A stretch of 64,000 nucleotides of DNA from Collinsella aerofaciens (GTDB lineage: Bacteria > Actinomycetota > Coriobacteriia > Coriobacteriales > Coriobacteriaceae). Positions 33,587 to 41,518 of this stretch are shown here, in pieces (the first letter of the stretch is position 1; each line of letters starts with the position of its first letter). A program made the position numbers and the translations under genes. The stretch spans positions 62,001-126,000 of the forward strand of contig NZ_JAHONA010000001.1 in NCBI RefSeq assembly GCF_019131995.1, written 5' to 3'. Under the pieces are notes generated by a model, which searched no databases, was not told where the DNA came from, and saw only the letters and a list, made by a program, of their open reading frames with translations.

Positions 33587-33697
33587 AGGTAGAAAGCACT
33601 ATTGCAGCTGCAGTGCGCCTATACTCGACCTCGCGAGCATACAGTGGTGTCTTCACCGCGTATGCACGCATGGACAACGCTTCAGAAAGGCTACGCT

Positions 33698-36435
33698 ATG
33701 CAGCGCGACGCATCGGACACTCGCGTCAATCCAGACCTCATCCTCAAGGCAATTGAGAAAGACGGGGTCGCCGATGACACTCGAACCAGCCGGGGACACC
33801 TCAAAATTTTCTTTGGCTACGCTGCTGGCACAGGCAAAACCTATGCGATGCTTCAAGCCGCCCACGCCGCCAAGCGGCGAGGTGTCGACGTCGTCGCGGG
33901 ATACATCGAGCCGCACGAACGTCCGGCAACTGCCCATCTTGCACAAGGGCTTGAGAACGTGCCCTGTAAACTCATCGAGCACAACGGCATTGCGCTCAGC
34001 GAGTTCGATCTAGATGCGGCTATCGAACGCGCCCCTCAGCTCATCCTTGTCGACGAGCTCGCCCATACGAATGCGCCGGGATCTCGCCACGACAAACGCT
34101 ATCAAGACGTCGAGGAACTTCTACATGCGGGCATCGACGTCTATACGACCGTGAACGTTCAGCATATCGAGAGCCTAAACGACATGGTTGCATCCATCAC
34201 CGGCGTTGTCGTGAGCGAACGAATCCCCGACCGTATCTTCGATGATGCCGACCAGGTCGAGCTCGTCGACATAGAGCCCGAAGACCTACTTGAGCGCCTT
34301 CGCGCCGGCCTCGTCTACCGTCCCGCACAAGCCGACCGAGCGCAACAGCATTTTTTTACCGTCGAGAACCTCACCGCACTCCGAGAAATCGCGCTGCGCC
34401 GCTGCGCCGATCGCACCGGTCACCTCACAGACGCCACACGCGTGCTGGGAAACCGTGACTACTACACCAGGGAGCGTATCTTAGTCTGTGTCTCCCCGGC
34501 GCCGACCAATCCCCGCATCGTCCGTGCCGCCGCACGTATGGCGAAAGCGTTTCGCAGCGAGCTCGTCGCCCTGTTCGTAGAGAGCCCGCGCACGCAAGCC
34601 ATGAGCGATGATGAGCGCGCCAAGCTTGCAGCCAATATCGCCCTAGCCGAGCAGCTCGGAGCACATATGGAAACCGTCTATGGCGACGACATCGCGTTTC
34701 AGATCTCCGAGTTCGCACGCCTGTCGGGTATTTCGAAGATCGTCATGGGGGGCGCACGGGCGAGCGCAGCAGCGTCCGTCAGGCCCTCTTCGGCCGCAAA
34801 TCTCTCGTAGAACAGCTCATAACATTCGCCCCGAACCTCGACATTTACATCATTCCAGAACAGTCGACTCCGCCCTCCCGACCCAAAGGACGCCGCCATG
34901 CGCTCGCCCTGCAGCCGCCCAGCAGCCGAAACGTGCTTCGCACGCTGGCCCTCTCTCTTGCCGCCACGGCGATCGGCACGGCTTTCCGCCATCTGGGATT
35001 TGCCGATTCCAGCATCATATCCCTCTATATCTTCACGGCCCTGTTGACCGCCGTCACCACGACGGGGCGTATCTGCACGATCGTATCGAGCGTGCTCTCT
35101 GTAGTGCTTTACAACTTCTGCTTCGTCACGCCTCTGTTTTCGCTCGCCAGCTACGACCGAAGCTATCTGGTCACGTTCGGCATCATGTTCGCCACCGCTA
35201 TGGTCGCCGGCGAGTTAACTGCGCGCATCGCCGACAACGCCCGTACATCCGCCGAGAACGCATTCAAAACGCGCGTACTCCTCGAAACGAACCAGCTCTT
35301 GCAGCAAGCCCATAGCGCGGAGGAGTGCGCCCGCGTCGCCATGAACCAACTCGTCAAACTGCTAAAACTCGACGTGGTCTTCTACCCCGCCGAACACGGC
35401 ACGCTCGGCAAGGCGCTCTATGAGTCCGCTGGCACCGAAAACCGATCCGCGTCGCTGCTCACCGACTACGAGCGCGCCGTTGCAACCTGGACCTACACCA
35501 ACAACAAGCGTGCGGGCGCAAGCACGCGGACCCTGCCTGAGGCGCGCTGTCTCTACCTCGCGGTTCGCACCGGCGACAAGGTATTCGGTGTCATCGGCAT
35601 CGCCCTGGAGGGGCGCGAGATCGAAGCCTTCGAGCATTCGATCGTCCTATCTATCGTAGGTGAATGCGCCTTGGCGCTCGAAAGCGACCGGGCGGCGCAA
35701 GAGCGCGAAGAGGCTGCGGTCTTGGCGAAAAACGAGCAGCTGCGCGCCAACCTTTTGCGCTCCATCGGCCACGATTTGAGGACACCCCTCACGGCTATAT
35801 CCGGATCTGCGGCAATCCTTCGGAAGAGCGACGAGAAGCTCAGCCTCGAACAACGCTGCGATCTTGCCGATGCCATCTACGACGACTCCCTCTGGCTTAT
35901 CGATACCGTGGAGAACCTCCTCGCCATCACACGCGTCGAGGACGGCACCATTCGCCTCAACTTAACATCCGAGCTCATCGACGAGGTCATCGAGGCCGCC
36001 CTCAGCCATGTCGCCCAAGCATCGCATGGACGTGCCGTCACCATCGAGCACACTGACGACATCCTGCTGGTGCGCATCGACGTCCATCTCATCATGCAGG
36101 TGCTTACGAATCTCATCATGAACGCCTTCAAATACACGCCCGAGGACTCGACTGTCACCATCAGCGCACGTCGCGAGGGCGCGTTCGTCGTGGTGGACGT
36201 CGCAGACGATGGGCCGGGTGTGGCAGACTGCGACAAGCCTCATATCTTTGAGCGCTTCTTCACCTCAGGCAATACGCGGCCCGTGGATTCGCGTCGAAGC
36301 ATCGGCCTTGGCCTGTCGCTCTGCCGCTCCATCGTGGAGGCGCATGGCGGCGTCATCGAAGTTCGCGACAACCACCCCCATGGGGCTGTCTTCCGTTTTA
36401 CCCTGCCCGCCGAGGAGATTGAGATTCATGAATAA
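33698..36435 (+). pseudogene. kdpD: Sensor kinase KdpD, split by a -1 frameshift in a G run
   Basis: The N-terminal part (33698-34810, 370 residues) has the KdpD domain (FFGYAAGTGKTYAMLQAAH; LILVDELAHTNAPGSRH) and starts the Usp domain. At 34745-34753 (ATGGGGGGC) the frame is lost and a TAG follows at 34808. One base back, the sequence resumes perfectly: ERSSVRQALFGRKSLVEQLI, four membrane helices (about 34930-35220), a GAF region, HisKA (IGHDLRTPLTAISG) and HATPase (NLIMNAFKYTPED; SIGLGLSLCRSIV) to 36435. Start ATG 33698 follows AAAGG. It may be a true mutation, slippage-type phase variation, ribosomal -1 shift, or sequence error. It overlaps kdpE. Confidence 0.85.
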
Positions 36436-37132
36436 TGCCGCTAAGCCACGCATCCTCCTGGTCGAAGATGACCCGACCGTTCAAAACCTCGTTTCGACCG
36501 CGCTTGACCTCCACGGCTATGTCGTGAGCAAGGTTTGCAACGGCCAAGCCGCCATCATGGATGCGGTGTCGCACGGCCCCAGCCTCATCATGCTCGACCT
36601 CGGCCTTCCCGACATTGACGGTATCGAGGTCATCACGAAGATCCGAAGCTGGTCGGCAGTCCCCATTATCGTCATTTCGGCGCGCACCGAAGATTCCGAC
36701 AAGATTGCAGCACTTGACGCGGGGGCAGACGACTACCTCACCAAGCCCTTTTCTGTGGATGAGTTGCTCGCGCGCGTCCGTGCGAATTTGAGGCGCTCCT
36801 CGATGGCGTCGAGCGAGTCGACAGAAGCGAGCACGTTCGACAACGGTCCGCTGCATATCGACTACGCCGCGGGATACGCGACGAAAGACGGACGCGAGCT
36901 CTCGCTCACCCCAACCGAGTACAAATTGCTCGTCCTTCTGGCGAAAAACGTCGACAAGGTGCTCACCCACACCTTCATCACCCGCGAGATATGGGGCACG
37001 AGCTGGGACAGCGATCTGGCGAGCCTGCGCGTGTTCATGCGTACCCTGCGCAAGAAGATCGAGGCAGATCCCTCTCACCCCAAGATGATTCAGACGCACA
37101 TGGGTGTCGGGTACCGCATGCAGCGTCTCTAG
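36428..37132 (+). CDS. kdpE: KDP operon response regulator KdpE
   Basis: 234 residues. An intact receiver has the acidic pair VEDDP, phosphoacceptor Asp in LIMLDLGLPD and Lys in DYLTKPF; an OmpR-type winged helix (LTPTEYKLLVLLAKNVDKVL; MGVGYRMQRL) follows. It activates kdpFABC under potassium limitation. The ATG at 36428 overlaps the kdpD stop codon, so translation is coupled, which matters because kdpD is frameshifted upstream. Confidence 0.94.
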   Translation: MNNAAKPRILLVEDDPTVQNLVSTALDLHGYVVSKVCNGQAAIMDAVSHGPSLIMLDLGLPDIDGIEVITKIRSWSAVPIIVISARTEDSDKIAALDAGADDYLTKPFSVDELLARVRANLRRSSMASSESTEASTFDNGPLHIDYAAGYATKDGRELSLTPTEYKLLVLLAKNVDKVLTHTFITREIWGTSWDSDLASLRVFMRTLRKKIEADPSHPKMIQTHMGVGYRMQRL

Positions 37133-37146
37133 CCCACCCCACAAAA

Positions 37147-37213
37147 AGTTGCGGTGGAATACGGAGTAGATAAGGCCTTTGACAGCCAAAACAGTCCGTA
37201 TTTCACCGCAACT
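37147..37213. repeat. Palindromic intergenic repeat, copy 5 (kdp side 2)
   Basis: Nearly identical to copy 4, including the flanking ACAAAAA and ACTGATGG, and in direct orientation relative to it. Lies between convergent kdpE and the oxidoreductase gene. Confidence 0.85.
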
Positions 37214-37228
37214 GATGGATGGAATGTG

Positions 37229-38446
37229 TTAGAGGCCCAGGTAGCTGGTCATGCCTTCGACGGCGAGCTTGCCGCCTGCCACGGCATGAACCACCGTGAG
37301 CGGGCCGTTAACCACGTCGCCGGCGGCAAAGACGCCAGGCACCGTTGTCATGCCGTTCTCGTCGACCGAAAGCAGGCCACGATGGTCGGTCTCCAGGCCG
37401 CCCGTCGTAAGCACAAGCTTGTCTTTGGGCACCTGCGAAGCCGCAATCACAACTGTGTCGGCAGACACATGGTCGAGCTCCTCCTCGTAGCCCACCACAT
37501 TGTTGTCCTCGTCAAAGATAGCCGTCTCGAACACCGGACCGTTATCGTCGATGGCGCAGATCGCCTTGCCGCACACAATCTCGGCACCGTCAAGCTCGGT
37601 CAGCTCGACCTCGTCGTCGATGGCCGAGATATGGCGCGAGCGTGCATACACAGTGACCTTGCGAGCACCCGAACGCAGCGCCGTGCGGGCCACATCCATG
37701 GCCACATTACCGGCACCGATGACCGCCACGTTCTGCCCGATAGCCACGCTCGTGGGATCGACCAGGTAATCGATACCAAACAGCACGTTGCCGCGCGACT
37801 CGCCGGGAATGCCCAGTTTGCGGGCACGCCAGGTACCGGTACCAACAAAGACCGCATCGTAGCCGTCGCGCAGCAGGTCGTCGATATGCAGCGCGCCACC
37901 AATGGTGGTCGAGGGGCGCACGCGCACGCCAAGCGAGCACATCACGTGACGGTACTTTTGTACGAGCGCACGGGGCAGGCGGAACTCGGGGATACCGTAT
38001 TCCAGCACACCGCCGATCTCGGGGCGCTGTTCAAATACCGTGACGGCACAGCCCAGCTGGGCCATCTTAATGGCCACGGTAATACCGGCGGGACCGGAAC
38101 CGACCACAGCAACCTGTTTGCCACACGACGGCGCGGGCGTCCACTCCTTACGATCTAAATACGCTGTGGAGATGTAGTGCTCGATGCTCGAGAAATGTAC
38201 GGGTGCGCCCTTGCGGCCCTGGATGCAAGCACCCTCGCATTGGCCCGAATGGTTGCACACCATGGAGCAGACCGCGCTCATGGGATTGTTCTGGAACAGC
38301 AGCTCGCCCGCCTCTTCTAGACGACGCTGTTTGAACAGGTCGATGACCTGCGGAATAGGCGTCTGAACTGGGCAGCCCTTAATCTGACAGAACGCCCTTT
38401 TACAACCCAGGCAACGATTCGCCTCTTCGACAATGTGGATAGCCAC
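37229..38446 (-). CDS. GltD-like FAD/4Fe-4S NAD(P)H oxidoreductase
   Basis: 405 residues, like the small subunit of glutamate synthase and NfnB/SudA-type proteins. The N-terminal cysteine clusters (CLGCKRAFCQIKGCPVQTPI; CSMVCNHSGQCEGAC) bind two 4Fe-4S clusters. Two Rossmann motifs (VAVVGSGPAGITVAIKMA; VAVIGAGNVAMDVARTA) bind FAD and NAD(P)H, and VFAAGDVVNGP closes the FAD site. No large gltB subunit is nearby, so it is probably a diaphorase module for another acceptor. The GTG at 38446 is chosen since GGGGAG is properly spaced; ATG 38473 is possible. Confidence 0.8.
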   Translation of the reverse strand: MAIHIVEEANRCLGCKRAFCQIKGCPVQTPIPQVIDLFKQRRLEEAGELLFQNNPMSAVCSMVCNHSGQCEGACIQGRKGAPVHFSSIEHYISTAYLDRKEWTPAPSCGKQVAVVGSGPAGITVAIKMAQLGCAVTVFEQRPEIGGVLEYGIPEFRLPRALVQKYRHVMCSLGVRVRPSTTIGGALHIDDLLRDGYDAVFVGTGTWRARKLGIPGESRGNVLFGIDYLVDPTSVAIGQNVAVIGAGNVAMDVARTALRSGARKVTVYARSRHISAIDDEVELTELDGAEIVCGKAICAIDDNGPVFETAIFDEDNNVVGYEEELDHVSADTVVIAASQVPKDKLVLTTGGLETDHRGLLSVDENGMTTVPGVFAAGDVVNGPLTVVHAVAGGKLAVEGMTSYLGL

Positions 38447-38549
38447 GCAACTCCCCTTTTTAATGCAATCCAATGGGGCGACGATAAAGACCCTTCACCG
38501 CCGCCCCCATACAGGTAATCTCAATCTGCCGACACGACAAAAGCCAATG

Positions 38550-39455
38550 CTATAACTCGCGATGCAAAGCCCCGCAGCGAGCGGACATGTGCTCGAGTGT
38601 CGCCAGGCAGTCAGCCCCCGTCGCCGGCACACTGTTCTCGACCACGCAGGGAATCCCAGGGCAGGCGGCAGCCGCCCAGGCCACCACGGGCTCAAAGTCG
38701 TATCGTCCCGTCTCGCCCACGCCATGGCACACCAGGCGCGAACCCGTACCGTCGCACCAACCGGCTTCGTCCTCGTTGTCGACGACCTCATAATCCTTGG
38801 CGTGCAGCACGCGGATCTTGCTGCCGCATAAGTAGAGCATGCGCGCGGTAATTTCCTGCGCTTCGTCAACGACGCTGGGGTGCAGCAGCGACACTGGGTC
38901 ATAGATCACGCCGAGCGACGGGCTCGAGACGCGCTCCAGCACTTCACGGCAGCGATCTGGCGTGTTAACGGTCTCGTTCCAACCAGGCTCGATCAAAATT
39001 TGCCCACCCACGGCCTCGGCCCGATCGCAGATGTGTGCAAGCCCGTCTGCAAACGCATCGAGTGCCTCATCGGTCATGCGGTCGTCGGCAACGCGGTTCT
39101 GCGCATTGGGGCGACCGGTCTCGGTACCCACCGGGCAGCCGCCGAGCATCTTGGCAAAGTTCAGGCACGCCTCGTACTCGGCAAAGTTATCCATGAGCTG
39201 TTGGCGATCGGGCGTCGCCAAATTCTTATAGCAGCCGAGCACGGCGACCGAAACGCCCGACTCATCGAGCACGGCACGCAAATGGTCGGCAAGCTCGCTG
39301 GTCAGGCCGCCTCGATCGATCCCCATCGATGCGTAGAGCACCTTGCTCGGCAGCTGAATGCACGAAAAGCCCAGCTCTCCCGCCATGCGAATGCGTTCCT
39401 CGACGGTCCCCTGCGGAAGGTCGTGCAAACGTACACCCGGAGTAATAGCCCCCAC
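38550..39455 (-). CDS. Xylose isomerase-like TIM barrel epimerase/isomerase
   Basis: About 301 residues of the AP endonuclease 2 / sugar phosphate isomerase-epimerase superfamily. The start PGVRLHDLPQGTVEERIRMA leads into the barrel; likely metal ligands occur in GGQILIEPGWNET, GVIYDPVSLLHP, IRVLHAKDYE and IPCVVENSVP. The substrate is unknown, but it is fused by overlap to the GH105 gene, so a step in pectin-sugar metabolism is likely. Start by GTG at 39455 (AAGGG about 11 bases upstream); GTG 39464 is another option. Confidence 0.75.
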   Translation of the reverse strand: MGAITPGVRLHDLPQGTVEERIRMAGELGFSCIQLPSKVLYASMGIDRGGLTSELADHLRAVLDESGVSVAVLGCYKNLATPDRQQLMDNFAEYEACLNFAKMLGGCPVGTETGRPNAQNRVADDRMTDEALDAFADGLAHICDRAEAVGGQILIEPGWNETVNTPDRCREVLERVSSPSLGVIYDPVSLLHPSVVDEAQEITARMLYLCGSKIRVLHAKDYEVVDNEDEAGWCDGTGSRLVCHGVGETGRYDFEPVVAWAAAACPGIPCVVENSVPATGADCLATLEHMSARCGALHREL

Positions 39456-39456
39456 G

Positions 39457-40695
39457 TTATTCACATCCCTTATGAGCGTTGATGCCCGGGGTGTATCCGC
39501 CAAACGGGTCCTCGATGGAGCACACGCCCGAGGGGGCGAGCGGATCGCGCTTACCGGCCAGCTTGTCGTGATGCATGGTCTCGATATAGGCAAGCACCAG
39601 CGGCGCCACACCCTTTGCATCATTTTTGACCACGGGCTCGCTCATGTAGTAATCAAACGTGCCCTCGCGGTGCGCGGTGTTGCCCAAGCCCGCGACCAGG
39701 CAGATGTTGTCGAGCGCCAGCTGGCCATCATGCTCGGACAGGCAGGTCTCGCAGATGCCGTCGAAGGCGCGACGGCCGTACTGGTAGTAACGCTCGCCCA
39801 GCACGCCCAGACGCACGCCCTTCATGATGGCATTGGCAAAAATCGCGCTACCAGACTCCTCCAGGTAGTTGGGGGCGATATTGGGCAGGTTGATGACCTG
39901 ATGCCACATGCCGGTCTTCTCGTCCTGATACGGCAGCATGGCGTCGATCAGGTCGTGGAACATCTTGCGAATCTCGTCCTTCTCGGCTGACATCGAAGGC
40001 GGCATGAGCTCCCAGGTATCGATGAGTGCCATGGCAAACCAGCCCTCGGCGCGCAGCCAGAAGTTAGCCGAAAGGCCGGTGACCGGGTCGCACCAGAACT
40101 GTTTGCGGCTCGCGTCGTAAGCGTGATAGTACAGACCGTTGAGGGGGTTGCGCATCAGGTCATGCACGACCTGGAACATATGGAAGCTGTCCGAGCAGGC
40201 ACGACGGTTGTGGAAGCTCAGCTCGTACTGCATGTAGAACGGCTGGGCCATATACATGCCATCGAGCCAGATCTGGTTGGGATAGACGGCCTTGTGCCAA
40301 AACACGCCTTCTTTGGTGCGCGGCTGGGTCTCGAGCTGGCGGTAGATGGTGTCCATGGCGGCACGGTACTTGGGCTTGCCCACCAGGTCATAGAGCTTGT
40401 AGAGGGTCTTGCCCGCATTGACGTTATCGAGGTTGTAATCCTGCGGGTTGTAATGCTTGATGGTACCGTCGTCCTGGACAAAGAAATCGATGTAGTCATC
40501 AGCAAAGGTCAGGTAGCGCTGCTCACCCGTGATCTCGTACAGCTCGATGAGCGCCTTGATCATGCAGCCGTCGATATAGTTCCAGGTGTTCTCCTTGCCG
40601 GCGCGAATCTTTTCGATATTCCAAGCCGGCGCCTGCGGCGTAGAGGTTTCGATCAACTGCTCGATATAACGGTCCAGGATTTGATTGCAACCCAT
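39457..40695 (-). CDS. GH105 unsaturated rhamnogalacturonyl hydrolase
   Basis: 412 residues of the GH88/GH105 (alpha/alpha)6 barrel. NQIWLDGMYMAQPFYMQYEL carries the catalytic Asp region of YteR/YesR. It hydrates the double bond of unsaturated galacturonyl ends left by pectate or RG-I lyases, releasing 4-deoxy-5-keto-uronate. No signal peptide, so it acts in the cytoplasm. The ATG at 40695 has AGGGG at spacing 7. Its promoter region carries GTGAACGTTA-type operator sites inside a long palindrome. Confidence 0.9.
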   Translation of the reverse strand: MGCNQILDRYIEQLIETSTPQAPAWNIEKIRAGKENTWNYIDGCMIKALIELYEITGEQRYLTFADDYIDFFVQDDGTIKHYNPQDYNLDNVNAGKTLYKLYDLVGKPKYRAAMDTIYRQLETQPRTKEGVFWHKAVYPNQIWLDGMYMAQPFYMQYELSFHNRRACSDSFHMFQVVHDLMRNPLNGLYYHAYDASRKQFWCDPVTGLSANFWLRAEGWFAMALIDTWELMPPSMSAEKDEIRKMFHDLIDAMLPYQDEKTGMWHQVINLPNIAPNYLEESGSAIFANAIMKGVRLGVLGERYYQYGRRAFDGICETCLSEHDGQLALDNICLVAGLGNTAHREGTFDYYMSEPVVKNDAKGVAPLVLAYIETMHHDKLAGKRDPLAPSGVCSIEDPFGGYTPGINAHKGCE

Positions 40696-40720
40696 TGCTG
40701 TCCCCTCTGACATAAACGAT

Positions 40721-40789
40721 AGGTGAACGTTACCCCTAGTGTAACGCGAACGGGGAATATAGGGTGAACGTTAACCCTATATTCCCCGC
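40721..40789. promoter_or_regulatory. Operator region of GH105 with an embedded long palindrome
   Basis: AGGTGAACGTTACCCC (40721-40736) is a variant of the uxaC-type operator. At 40750-40789 a second one (GGTGAACGTTAACC) sits at the centre of perfect 15 bp arms CGGGGAATATAGGGT / ACCCTATATTCCCCG. It also closes the SGNH gene but lacks a T-run. Confidence 0.65.
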
Positions 40790-40802
40790 AAACGGCAGAC
40801 TT

Positions 40803-41471
40803 TTAGCGGCAAACGGCGGTGAGACCCGCGGCGATGCGCTGCGCCAGGCGCTCATAGCCGGCAGGACTGTAATGCAGACCGTCCGGCATATAGAGCTCGC
40901 GGTGCTCTGGCAAAAACGGGCTGATGCCACTTTGCGCATACAGGTCAATCACCGGAACGGAGTAGCGGTCACAGACCTCGAGCATCGCCTTTACGTAGGC
41001 GACCTGCGTCAACCCCAGGTGATTGAGCTCATCGCTTGCCGGGATATCCTTCTCGTGCTTACCGCTCGTCTTGCACGGCGTCATAAACACGAGCTTTGCC
41101 TGGGGCGAACGCGCCGTGATGGTGCGGATCAGGTAATCGAGTGCACCATAGAACTCGTGCACATCGGTACTGCCCAACTCGCCAAGCGGCACGTTGCGGC
41201 TAAAGTCGTTGACACCGCCAAAGACGATGTAGATATCAGCCGCATTGTCGATGCCGTCCAGGCGCTCGACAAACGAATCGCTGCGGTCGGCCTTGATGGC
41301 GATACGCGAACCCTTGATGCCAAAGTTCTCGATGACCGCGCCTCCCAGCAACGCGCCCAAATGCGAGGTCCACGAGATGTCGTTGCCTCCCCCACCGCAG
41401 CCGTTGTCGCCCCAGGTCGTTGAGTCGCCAAAGCAGCAAATGGTCGATTCACTCAAGCTCTTCGTTTCCAT
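40803..41471 (-). CDS. SGNH/GDSL-family esterase
   Basis: 222 residues. Block I CCFGDSTTWGDN has the catalytic Ser, GGVNDF is the block III Gly/Asn oxyanion part, and DGLHYSPAGYERLA has the Asp-x-x-His dyad. No signal peptide. In this locus it most likely removes acetyl groups from pectic oligosaccharides inside the cell. The ATG at 41471 follows GAGGAGA. Second gene upstream-to-downstream after the pectinesterase fusion. Confidence 0.85.
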   Translation of the reverse strand: METKSLSESTICCFGDSTTWGDNGCGGGGNDISWTSHLGALLGGAVIENFGIKGSRIAIKADRSDSFVERLDGIDNAADIYIVFGGVNDFSRNVPLGELGSTDVHEFYGALDYLIRTITARSPQAKLVFMTPCKTSGKHEKDIPASDELNHLGLTQVAYVKAMLEVCDRYSVPVIDLYAQSGISPFLPEHRELYMPDGLHYSPAGYERLAQRIAAGLTAVCR

Positions 41472-41518
41472 AATCTTCTCCTCATCCGCCCATCGGCGGT
41501 CATACAGGAACGTACCGT

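Noticed and set aside
33454-33697. c-di-AMP (ydaO-type) riboswitch in the kdp leader
   Set aside because: The leader lacks the conserved core I would expect; only a short hairpin and direct repeats are visible.
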